A DNA stretch of 64,000 bases. It comes from Pegea sp. RAD2-039 (Eukaryota; Chordata; Thaliacea; Salpida; Salpidae). The notes under the pieces are model-generated. The model was not told the DNA's origin, made no database searches, and was given only the letters and a program-made list of their open reading frames with translations. Numbering within the stretch: the first letter of the stretch is position 1; each line of letters starts with the position of its first letter. This document shows, one piece after another, positions 37,240 through 48,669 of this stretch. Location: the NCBI GenBank assembly GCA_034620365.1, contig JAQGEQ010000363.1, positions 62,001 through 126,000 of the forward strand, in the 5' to 3' direction. The position numbers and the translations under genes were made by a program.

Positions 37240-37929
37240 ATGAGTAATTACTATTTTGTTATTGTTGGTCATAAAGATAATCCAATATATGAAATTGAAC
37301 TACAATCACAAAAAAATACTGATGGAAAGGTTTTTAATGTTTTTTAAAGTTTTTTGAAACAAAATTTAAATAAAAATATTTTTACTAAAATCTATGCTTT
37401 AAAGAAAGTAGTTTCAGAAATATATTTTAGAAATTAAATAAAAAATTTATATATTTATTAGAAGGAGGATCATCGTCATCTCAATCAGTTTATTGCTCAT
37501 GCCTCACTAGATCTGGTTGATGAATATATGTGGAATACTCCAAATATGTTTCTAAAAACTGTTGACAAATTCAATGAATGGTTTGTTCTTTATCATATAT
37601 CATTTGCTATTTATTATAAGAGTTTAATTTTCAGGTTTGTTTCTGCTTTTGTAACTGCCAGTAAAATAAGATTTATAATTTTACATAAAACAAGAAACGA
37701 AGAAGGAATTAAATCTTTCTTTAATGATGTTTATGAAATCTACATTAAGGTAAATCAAGTCTCATTTGTTATCATATAAAATGTTGGAATAATTTTGTTA
37801 TTTTTTTTTATAAATTAAAAAATGTTGCAGTTATCGATGAACCCATTTTATGAAATCAACACACCTATAAAATTTGCACAATTTGATAAAAAAGTTAAGT
37901 TGCTCGCCAAACGAAATCTTGGAGTATAA
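37240..37929 (+). CDS. TRAPPC2: TRAPP complex subunit 2 (sedlin)
   Basis: Core subunit of the TRAPP tethering complexes that act in ER-Golgi transport and Rab activation. Exons: 37240-37329, 37462-37580, 37635-37749, 37831-37929; 140 residues, the same as human sedlin. The fold's longin core is clear: [18 protein letters not shown], then [48 protein letters not shown] and the end PFYEINTPI...[13 protein letters not shown]. The exon 1 donor is poor (GTTTTT after AAG), but the frame only works with it. An acceptor-like TTTTTTTACATAG ends 19 nt before the ATG. Its 3' end faces the next gene, with 292 bp between the stops. Confidence 0.96.
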
Positions 37930-38221
37930 TTCTGATACTGACTTTCAAGTCTTTGAAAGAAGATCTCTGAAACTCTATGAATGTTGATCAAATCAGGCTG
38001 ATGATATTTCAATTTATTTTCTTTGGAATTATTGCAACGAAATTTTCATCAGTTTCAAAAACTTTAAGATTTATGTTTGTTTATCTATGTGTTTGTAAGC
38101 GATTATTAAAAATATTTCAACTCCTAATTTTAATCTATCATTTTTATGTTTTAACTGACAATCAAAAAAATAATAACCAGAATAGAAAGTTTAATTTTAA
38201 TAATTGAACAATTTACACCGA

Positions 38222-39259
38222 TCATGTGTCCACATGCTCTCTGAAAGTTCCGTCAAAGAAAGCTTTTCTATACTCTAAAGATTCCTCTGAAGGAGCAACT
38301 AGCTTCTTCGTGACGTCTTCAGCTTCATGAGCAAGTTCATTTTCTAGAATAAAACGAGTATCTGGAATAGATCCATATCTCATCCTACTCCGCATATCAC
38401 AATATGCTCGATTTTCTTCCTTGTTGCTTATGAAAACCTCATAATGCTTCATGCGATCATATTGAACCTAAAATCAATTTATGAACAATCAAAAGAAGTT
38501 ATATAAAACAATAGGAAGCTTACATGTAGATATAGAAGACCAGCCATTCCTAGACAAGTAGCAACTTTCCATTTTTCAACTGTTGGTGAACTCCAATAAG
38601 GATCATTTCGAAATCTCAACTTTGCACTGGCTCTACCTGATAAAAAATTAAATGTTCTGCTTCAGTAATAACTTTGTTGATAATTACTATAATTATAATT
38701 AAATTCAAATTAACAGAATATTGAAAAATAATCTTATGATTAAAATGTTATATCAGTTTAAAAATCAAATAAATATTATTTTGAGTATGCATTATAAAAA
38801 ATCATTTTCAATAAACTATTTATTTTCATCAAATTTTTAGTATACAGCAAGATGTTGAATTTATATTATTAAGAAATAGATAAGTTTTAACTATAAAACC
38901 TATAATTCACTTTGCTTATTTACTATATGAACATGATATTTATAAAAACATAATATGATTCGACAGTTTATAATAAATAACTTCAAATCAAATAATCTAC
39001 TGACCAATGTCAATTTTAAACAAAAATGAACTAAAAAAGTATATTTAAACAGAAATATATAATTAAAAACATAATAATGTGTTAATAAACCAGTATCAAG
39101 TTTTTTACATAATCTAAACTATTTTCATGGGCAAAATATCACAAAGGTTAATTTTAATTTTTAACGACTTAAAATAGTTACATGAATTTAAACAGAATAC
39201 TTTTATTATTTCAAATTTAAAAACTTACCAGCTGCAGTTAAGCGAGATAGAAAACCCAT
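38222..39259 (-). CDS. Unrecognised small membrane protein, possibly mitochondrial
   Basis: Exons, in gene order: 39229-39259, 38524-38636, 38222-38467 (TGA); 129 residues, frame and GT-AG sites consistent. The N-terminus (MGFLSRLTAAGRASAKLRFR) is basic, hydroxylated and free of acidic residues, like a mitochondrial targeting sequence. One hydrophobic segment at about 36-50 (WKVATCLGMAGLLYLHV) is followed by a charged, helix-prone tail (MKHYEVFISNKEENRAYCDM...). The size and plan recall accessory subunits of respiratory complexes or their assembly factors, but I do not recognise a family. An acceptor-like TTTATTTCAAG lies 35 nt before the ATG. A minus-strand AATAAA at 38013-38018 lies beyond the stop, in the gap shared with TRAPPC2. 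Confidence 0.75.
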
Positions 39260-39294
39260 TATTTTTAAATAAGATGATCAGAAAGTTGAAAACA

Positions 39295-41482
39295 CTTGAA
39301 ATAAATGTTTTTAAGGGCAAACTAGTCAACTTTGCTTAGACTGGCGTTTAATAAAGCTGGCGTATAACAAATCAGGATCTAGATCAAATAAATAAATTTA
39401 GATATCTTTCTAACAAATCAAATTAAAAAGTAAATAGTTTTAAAATTATTTAATTAAAAAAGTCCTTTTTTTCCTTAGTTTTAAAAGTTATAGTTTTTGT
39501 GCAAATTCGTTCGTACGTAATTTGTAAAACAACAAACTTAACAAGCTTACTTTTATCTAGCGAAAATATCTAACACAATTTAGCATATTACTTTCAAGCT
39601 AACAAGACAATATTATTCCTAAACACCATTTTTAATTCTAGTATTAAGTCTTAAAGCTTAGAAAAATGTTATTGGTGTAGATATAAAATTGTATAATTTT
39701 AATAAGAGTTAATTATAGATTATTATGGTAGTTAAACATTCTTTTTGTTGAAGTTTACTGTTTAAAGTTATAAATTTAAAGATTAGAAACAAATGCTTAA
39801 GTACATTTTTACAGGTTATTCTAAAAATACGAATTTAATTTATTCAGAGTTATTTTTCCAAAATAAGTTTTGAACGATTTTTTGCAGGCGACTGTGAGAC
39901 ATTTTAATGCTTATTTTGATAAATGATTGGATTAGAAAGTGAGGAAATGAAATATGTATTTACTGCTGAACAAATTATGATGATATCTATGCAGTCAACT
40001 CAATTGAGAATTCTTTGTGCTATAAAAAAACTTGTTCTAAAATAATGGTTACATACCACAAAAGATGTATTTATATATTACAAGTATACTAGATTTTGCA
40101 ACATAGTACAGTTTTGTATGTACTTTAAGTACAAGTAATGTAATTGAAGCGTCTGCAGCTTTTAACCTTATTCAGTAGGAATTACTAAATATGGAAATAG
40201 ATTCTGGGTTAAAACAATAATTAAAGATCTATGGTAATTTTGGAGTTGAGGTCTTGAGTAAAATACCTTAATTTAATAGCAAATCCTCTAAAAATTATCT
40301 ATTTGGTACGGCATGGTAGATTAAATCTCTTCTCAGTAATATAATTGAAATAAAAAACAGATACCGCAGCTGGTTAACTGACAATCATCTTAAGCTGATT
40401 ATGTAAACTGAAAATGCTGTAGAATTGCGTCCTGCAATAACTAAATAATCTGTAATAAAATGAATGTCAAGTTCTTGGATAAAATAATTTTGCTTTTTAT
40501 GAATGTTTGCTTATCAGAAGATTTATTTTACTTTTATGACTTTTTATAGTAAGAATCTGCGACCCTCAAGTACCTTCAAAGCACTGAAATACAACTCTTG
40601 AGCTTCAAAAGTTAGAGATTCTCAAATTTATAACCGATAAATTTAACTGAAAAATTCTTTTTAAAGTCAGTGCTTAATAATCGCTCAAACGAAAACAATT
40701 TAAAGCTAAAATGACAATTTTTTCAAAAACAAACAAAATTAAGATGCTCTTTCCAATTTAATATGTTTTAAAGATAAAGTTGTCTCCTAATCAATCAGAT
40801 TTATGTCTATAATTCATTCCGTATTAATTTCTTCAAATTTAATGAAAGCTATTTTAATAGAAGTATATTAAGACTGACCACCATATTAGGAAAGATAAAG
40901 AAAACCTTTGATAATAGGTCTTAAGAGCTTTTCACTCAAAATTAAAAAGATTTCATCCATTGATTTATATAATATATAACTAAACTTTTAAATTATTTTA
41001 TCTACAAATAAATTGAACTTCAATTGTAACTTTGCAGTTAGATAAGTATAAAAATAATCTGAGAAACAGTTTTTCAGGAACCTTTTTAGATATCGGAACA
41101 AAAATTAAGAGCTTATGAAAATTGCAAATAAATCGGTTACTAAGTTTACAAATAATACTGAACAATAAAATTCACTTTTAAATAAATATTGAAACACTTA
41201 AATGGTAGGATAATAATCATAAAAGAATTTGAGTGTCAGAAAAAGTGAGTCAAGAAAGATGAGAAAAATATTAGTGTTTGAATAATAAAATAGCTGTTTT
41301 GGGGTTTTATCTTTTAAAGATCATACGCATCACAAAGTAGAAGGCATTAATCAGTATTCTTAAAGAAGCAAGACGTCTTAAGATACTCTATAAATTTGTT
41401 TTCATAATACTTGTTTTATAGTATTGATTAAATTAATAATCATCTAAGGTAGAAAAAATGTTTCATCAATACAAAAAGTATT
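39295..41482. other. AT-rich intergenic region
   Basis: No gene, RNA or repeat recognised. Confidence 0.4.
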
Positions 41483-42913
41483 TTATCGAAATTGATAAAC
41501 CGAAGACGTGGGTTGTGAATCGTGAGAAAGATTTAATGACTGAAATTTTTCAGAGTTTCGAGAGTAATAGAATCCTTCAATTGTAGCTGTTGATTTTTGG
41601 TAGCAAATGTAATAAAAGCCAGCAAACGAGGCACCATTCACGTGTTCAATCTTATGATCAGGCACCAAAAAATGTTCCTAAGAAATAATACAAGTTGTTT
41701 TATAAAGTTGACATGAAATTAAAAGACTCAAATACCTTCCATCTCATAAAAACATAATCACAATCTTTTAATTGATTGTAATCAAAATTGTCGCTATTAA
41801 AAGTTTTTGAAAACTTTTGAAATGATTGAAACTTAATCCAATGACGGAGATCAACTTCTTCATCAGCTTCCCATTTTCTTGTTAGGAATGGATATTTTTG
41901 ACTGATAATTTCACCGTCAAAGAAAGTAATTAAAACAGGAAAGTCATCAGTTAATCCATTAATTTTTAAATAGCCACATAAATAAGAGTTTTGCACGTCC
42001 ACATTTTGAAATGTAACCTAGGAGATGTACCAACAAATAAACTTGTTGATTAAGATGAAAACAATTGTTTAATCAACTTTTAGAATGTGTATTTCTATCA
42101 ATAAATTCAAATTAGATAAAAGCTTAAATAATATTAATCATATGTGATATATTTAAGTTAATCAATTTATTCTAGTTTATATTTGTTTTAAAGCATAAAT
42201 TTTAAAATATAATTTTTTATGATTAAGATTTTTGAGTCTATAAAGTATAAAGGATAATCTTAAAAAGTCAACGGTTGTCATTAAATATATCAATTCATAT
42301 ATATAAAGATCTTATATAACTAATAATGATAACATTGATTTGAAAACTTTTATATTAAATATGTGTATAAGCCGTGAGCTGATAACTATGTTATATCTTT
42401 AAATGAATATAATTATAAGAGATCTCAAGCTAAAATGTAATCATAATTATATAGATCCAGTATCTTAATAAACAGCCTTAAAGTTAAAAGCTTACTCAGT
42501 TATATATAGACAAGTAATTGTATGATATCATATGACTTTTTTGATGACTTAAAAATAAAGTCAAAGATTATTTAATATAACAATAAACTAATACTTTATA
42601 AGTTACAGTATTAAATTGGATTTATTTTAAAATAAAAAGTCAGATAAAATCAATATAAATTTTAATTCTACTTAATACAAAATACATCTACTTCAAAGGT
42701 GTTTTTTCTAAGTTGAGAGTTCAAATACTCTTAATTAGTTGGTGTAAACAGTATAAAATGAACAGATGTCAAAAGACAACTTACCTGAACTGTGTATTTA
42801 TTTCCTTTACTAGTTTGCTGGCCAGTGAAATGTGAGCCATTATATAGAGCGCTTTCAACAGAGCTTGCTTGAACAAAATTTATAGGTTTCAAAGGAAATA
42901 AATTACATTTCAT
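41483..42913 (-). CDS. GID4: GID4, substrate receptor of the GID/CTLH E3 ligase
   Basis: Beta-barrel receptor that binds N-terminal proline degrons for the CTLH E3 ubiquitin ligase. Exons, in gene order: 42785-42913, 41736-42017, 41483-41677; 201 residues. Conserved blocks are [76 protein letters not shown] and [15 protein letters not shown], ending with YQFR; these include the barrel residues that line the degron pocket in the human protein (RWKE glutamate, GASF, FYYIC tyrosine). Human GID4 is about 300 residues with a long disordered N-terminus; here only about 24 residues precede the barrel. The ATG at 42911-42913 is the first in frame; an acceptor-like TTGTTGTTGCTTTTCAG ends 23 nt before it, so an upstream coding exon is not excluded. 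Confidence 0.95.
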
Positions 42914-42936
42914 TTTAGAAATCACTTATGAAATAT

Positions 42937-45789
42937 CTGAAAAGCAACAACAACAAAATTTATTTCATTTATCATCATTTATTTATTTATTAAAATATAT
43001 GAATAATATAATTTTTAAAAATTGTAATAAAAATTATAGATATCAATAATTAAATTATATTTATAAATATTCAATTTTTCTGATGAAAAATCAAATAAGT
43101 AAAATAAATTATGATAAATTAAATAAACAAGCAATATAGGTTTATTTATACAAGAAGTTAGCAGATATAACTACACAAAATACTATATAGTAAACTATAA
43201 TCTAGTAAAATATTATAAACAAAAATAAAATGAAACAATCGATATTTTAGAAATGATTTATAAAAAAAAAATGATTTGAACTGTCTAAAAGTTTTTATCA
43301 CTTCATAAATGTTTAAGAATGAGTAATTTTACTTTATTATTTATTTGCCTATCAAAACAAATTACTAAAAAGAAGTAATAAAAAAAGCTTACTTTTCATA
43401 AATGATCAAAACATTACTGAAAAAAAATCGATAAGAGAAACTAATCAAATAACTTAAATATTTAGAAATCATAATAAATACTTTAGCTTAAAGTATTTAA
43501 CTTTATATATAGCTTAATTTGTTATTGTTATAAGAATTTATTATTTATAAAAATAACTTAATATTATATATGTGTGCAATAATAACAACAATTTAAACGT
43601 ATTGCTTCAAAAATAGAACAATAAAAATTAAACTAAATTATAAACTACGAAACCAATAAACTATTTTGCAGCAGTTTGTTCGCATCCACATCAAAATAAA
43701 CTTGTATGCTCATCATTCGAAGTATCAAACTTAAAGACTTTATACTACAAATAAAAGTTACGTTTAAAATTCAAATTACTAGGCAGTCAATACATAGTGA
43801 ATAAAATATATTTTTTGTAATATTAAAGCTAAAAAAACGTTTATAACAAATGTAAGTTGGAAGATAATATTTGTCTTAATTGATTAAAAAAGCCTAAAGT
43901 TTTCACTCTGATAAGAATATGAAACAATCTCAGTAAAAATTTTACAAATCAACTATTTATCAATCTTATTGGCATCTGAAAATGGTGAAGAAAACGTCTT
44001 GTTACTTTAGATTCTAGTTATAGAAATAACAAAAAAATATGTTATTTCTAAAGGTCATTATCTAATATTTACAAAGTCAGAATATGTTATTTTTTAGATA
44101 TACATTACTGAAAGTATTTTCAAAATCAAAGTTTTTATTTAATCAACTTTACCTAAAATTCTTAAAGTCTTAAGCTCCATTTGCTTATATAGAATCAAAC
44201 ATGTTTTATTCAATTTAACTTACCAACATTTCAAAAGATTAAAAATACAGCAATTTTGCTATTTTTAAAATTAAGATTTAAAATGGGTTTTCTTATCTGG
44301 CAGCGTTTTAAGAGCCTTGATTTGTATTATCAGCAAAACTCATTTGATTCCAACAAGAGCACACAAAAATCAATAAGAGGTTAGTTGGGTCGATTTAGCT
44401 CTTGTAACTGTAAAATTTGTTATTAGCCAACAAAACTGATTTACCTTACAAATGAATCTTCATTTTGGTAGTCTGATAGGTAACTAGTGTAATGATAGTT
44501 TACATTTTAGAAGTAGCCCGTAGTCTTCATGTTTCAACAGCAGCATTTATACTTTCAAGCTAACTTAAAGTTTTAATCTATTGAGAATGCAAAAATGTCT
44601 GATTTTAAATATTGATTTTGATGAAAATCGAAATGTAAACAGTACTTGTCTCAAGAATTTATATATTTTTTCAGTTTAAAAAAATAAAAAGATTTATAAT
44701 CATTCTAATTAAAGATTGTGTATACAATTTACAGTACAGAATTGAAAATAAACTTCAACTTCTTAAACAATTTTTTTGTATTTTAGTATGAGCAAAAACT
44801 TATATGATAAAGTATAAGATATATCACGGTAATTTTGTTTCAATAAAATATCTAACTGAGTTTCATGTCTTCCTTTATCTCAATGAAATAACATTTTATC
44901 TGCTTCGTGGTTCATTCTAAATGTTACTGATTAATTTGCATTTTCAGAGATAACAAACAAAGTTTAATGAAGAAACCATTAGAAATAGACGATAAATGCT
45001 AACTCACTAATTATTTTTTTATCGCAATATTGACCTTTCTCAATTAGAAGATAAATCTAATAATAAATAATTCATTATTTTTGATTTATTGTGTTGTTTT
45101 ATTTGCCTAAGTTGATTTTTTATATCGATAAATTTGTTTCAAAAAATTCATGGGCCATAATCGAAACTAATCTCTTGTTTGCTTGGTAGAGAATATCACT
45201 TTGAATGTTTACCAGCTAAATTAATAAAAAGATCATCAGTGTTGTGAAACCAACCTCAGATGAACTTCCAAATAAAAGTTTTCTAAATTGAGTATCATGT
45301 TTTGTACACTTTGATTTGTTTGTTTTAGCGACGTCTAACTTTACCAAATTTATTTTTAGGTTTTGTAATTTGACATTTTTTAAATTTCTTTTACTTTATA
45401 TTATTAATTACGGATTATTTTATATAATTTGAAATAAAGATTAAATTTATTCGGTAAATTGTGACTCTGTATGTATTGAAACGATTCATGACTACCTTAC
45501 TGCGTTTTCATTTCCTTAACAATTTACTTCCTTTGGTATGAACGATTTTATTAATTAGTAAAACGAGTTTTTGAATGTAGAAAGTTCAAAACTTTTTGAT
45601 AAATATTCAAATGAGTATCAAAAACTCGATTTAAAATAAATCAAGTGACTCAAAGTAATTTCAAACAAAAACAGAATTTTAGAGTTCATAAAGGTTGTGA
45701 TTGATCGTTTGGTTAATCCTTAGAAGCAACGAAAGATGATTGAAAATTTTGCAAAAATAAATATTGAAATTATGAAAAATAAGAAGTTT
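42937..45789. other. AT-rich intergenic region
   Basis: Upstream DNA of GID4 and 3' flank of glutathione synthetase. No gene or repeat family recognised. Confidence 0.4.
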
Positions 45790-48446
45790 TTAACTAAGAA
45801 ATGGGGAGGAAACAGCTCCTGTCCCAGACATAATCCCTCCTTCATCGAACTCTACAGACTTAACACGATGAAGAAAACCAGCGGTGTAGTTCTTCAGCAA
45901 ATGGTTTCCTTTACTAGATTTTATCAAATAAATTAACCAAAAGTTTTAACAAATCGTGACTTGCCTCAAAGAAACTCCAAAAATACCCAACTCGCTGATG
46001 ACGTCATCTTTCTTAGTTTCTTCACCCAAGTTGATGTAGTTAGGATAAGATTTAGCTTTTATTTTATCCATTAAAATAAATCCTTTTCTTTCTTCTTTGT
46101 TTTCAATCTCCAGTAGCTTATGTTTCAACTCTTCGTTGTAAAAGTTGTTGCCTAAAAAAATATTCAAAACAAAAATTGAATCAGAAGAAATGTTGAAAAA
46201 GTCTTACCTCCTCCTTCTCTTTGTGGTTTTAATACATAATCCTCAGGACGTTCAATCGCCATCTTCATCGCTTCATCACCATCTTTATTCTAAATTAATA
46301 AAATACTCAAAATCCAAAAGATTTACAAAAAACTTTTTAAAATTACATTCAAAGCATTTGTAAAAAAAATGAAAAAGTTGAGATTAAAACAAACCATTTC
46401 TAGTGAGTACATGTTGGTAAACGTGGACCGGACCTCAGAGATTGCAGTACAGTTTGTCAGGTAGTTCTCAACCACTCCAGGCCGGGTAAGGACTTCTTGC
46501 ATCTTTTTACATCCAACTAAATGATGCGCAACACTAGGTGACTTCACAGCTTTACTTAATTCGATGGTTTCTCTGGCTGTCCAATGCTGTAATAAGATTT
46601 GGTTTAAAGTTCATCACACTTATAAACAATTGTTGAGATTTGAAGTAAATAAATGGAATCAATTTTTAAAGAAAAAAATTGATCAATTATTGTTTTACAT
46701 CTTCAATTATTTTGATACTTTTGGTAGCAGAGCCTTTTTCAACTGAATTATTTCCCAATTATCAAAATTACGTTTCAATCGGACACACTGAGTTGTGAAA
46801 TAAAACAATTTAGAACCTGTTTGGTAGGAAAATGTTTTGGTGAGTAACAAGTACGGAAGTAAGCCACAGCAACTTCTTCATCATCACTAAAATAACAGAA
46901 ATCAAATCCAATAAAATCTGTCAACAATAAATCGATCTTACATAAAAAGTCGTCCGTTTTCGTCAGTGTAAACATCCTCGATTATTTCGTTGTAGATTTT
47001 TCTTCTCACAATAATTTTTGGGTTTATATTGTAAATGTTGTACTCAAGAGTTCGATGGTCACTGATGTTGGTCTCATTTTCAAGTACAAAGAATACGATG
47101 ATAGCTGATTGGTTACCATAAGCTTCCCAAGCAAACACAAACCCCTGCCCCAGTAACGGATTTGCACAATTTTCTGGAACTTGATCAACTAGATCTGATA
47201 ATGGTTTTTCTAAACAAGAAATATTTATTTTAGCGCCAAATTATGTCCACGTTTAAGAACTGAAACAATTCATAGCCTCTAGAGTGTCTACAGTTAATAA
47301 AAACTATTAAAAAATTATCTGATGAAATTGGACAGATTGTATAATTAGATTTAAATAATATTTCAGTTGAAATATCTACTTGATAATATTGATTATCAAA
47401 ATATTTATTCAGTTTTAAATATTTATCAACAAGTTTAGTCAAAATTAAACGTCTAACATTTGAAATAGATCTAGTGATCTTGTTTCTAATTGACTCTTTT
47501 ATTGTCTCCATCAACTTAAAATATTTAAGTCGCCAATTTACTATTATCAAAATATCACAAAAGACAAGTTTAAATAATCTAAACCGAAAATAGTAATAAA
47601 TTAATAAATGTTAGAAATTAAGTTACTTTTCTAACCTTTGAGAACGGTAGAAAACATATTATTGATAGCTTTTGAGCCAATACTTCCCATACCACTAGAC
47701 ACAGTGTTGACCTCTGTTTGTAAAGACTTTTCTATCACTTCTCCAACCTCATTTTTCTTCAAACCAAACATATAGTCAGCTCTTAAAATCCCCAAAGTTA
47801 AAACCTGGAATAAAAATGGTCAACGACAAAAAAGTTTTTTAAAAATTATTACTTCGTTTCGGTTGCAGTAATCAAGATGCTTTTTGTAGATATCAAAAAA
47901 TTGCTTCGTGAAGTCATCCGCTTCAGCGACGCTATAAATGAAATTGAAAAATCATTAAATTTTAAATAAATATTTATTAAGTTGTTCACATTTGTTTATA
48001 AAACAAAAAAGATTGATCTTCTTATAATTAAGTTAAAAAAATTAGAATTTGTTAAATAAAGTTTTAAAATTTAAATTTGTTGATGAACATACTCATGAAA
48101 AACAGAATTCATAAAATTGTGATCTTCACTAATCAAATGATACAGCTCGTTAATATAAGGTTGAATTCTCATCACTTTCTCATACTCTAGCCTTGGAATA
48201 GGAGAAGGGAATAATGTTGTTGGAAGACTTCTATATCTCTGTTAAATATTTGCAAATATTTTTTATTGACTTTACGATTTCAAGAAAAAAGTTGTAATTT
48301 ATTGTACTAAAAAGTAAACGTACTTTCATGGGTAGATAGATTGGATCAAGCATAACAATTCCATTTGTAGCACTAAATTCAGTACTATCTTCAATTATCT
48401 TATCAATTGTCGATTGTGATAACTCATTCAAAAGACTTTCAAACAT
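45790..48446 (-). CDS. GSS: Glutathione synthetase
   Basis: Cytosolic ATP-grasp-like enzyme that joins gamma-glutamylcysteine and glycine. Exons, in gene order: 48324-48446, 48093-48238, 47853-47931, 47636-47804, 46942-47209, 46817-46886, 46395-46586, 46208-46289, 45965-46151, 45790-45913; 479 residues (human 474). Landmarks are TLFPSPIPRLEYEKV, LRADYMF, QTEVNTVSSGMGSIG, the lid-domain block VAVAYFRTCYSP, CKKMQEVLTRPGVVE, the ATP-binding glycine loop LKPQREGGGNNFY, ILMDKI, SELGIFGVSL and the C-terminal Arg-x-Lys (HRVK) and DEGG. The last intron (45914-45964) keeps the frame only as a GC-AG intron with donor AG/GCAAGT; the GT donor four bases on (after CAA) has no acceptor in the right phase. 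An acceptor-like TTTCTTCTGTAG ends 25 nt before the ATG. Confidence 0.95.
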
Positions 48447-48661
48447 TTTAATAAATTTCTTTCAAAGCAAACTACAGAAGAAATACTAAAAGTAAAGAAA
48501 AAAACAGTTTATCAAATACATAGACAATTTTTATGAGGCTAAAAACTACTTTAAAAAAAAATGTATTTATAATTAAAAATTTTTACTAAAATACCCTCAA
48601 CCAAAATTTCACAACTTAATTAGTTAAAATTTAGCGCTTAATCGATAAACAATTACATCTA

Positions 48662-48669
48662 TGACGTCA
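48662..48669. promoter_or_regulatory. CRE-like palindrome upstream of GSS
   Basis: TGACGTCA, 216 bp before the glutathione synthetase ATG. Motif-based only; another copy of the same word sits inside GSS exon 9, so chance cannot be excluded. Confidence 0.3.
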
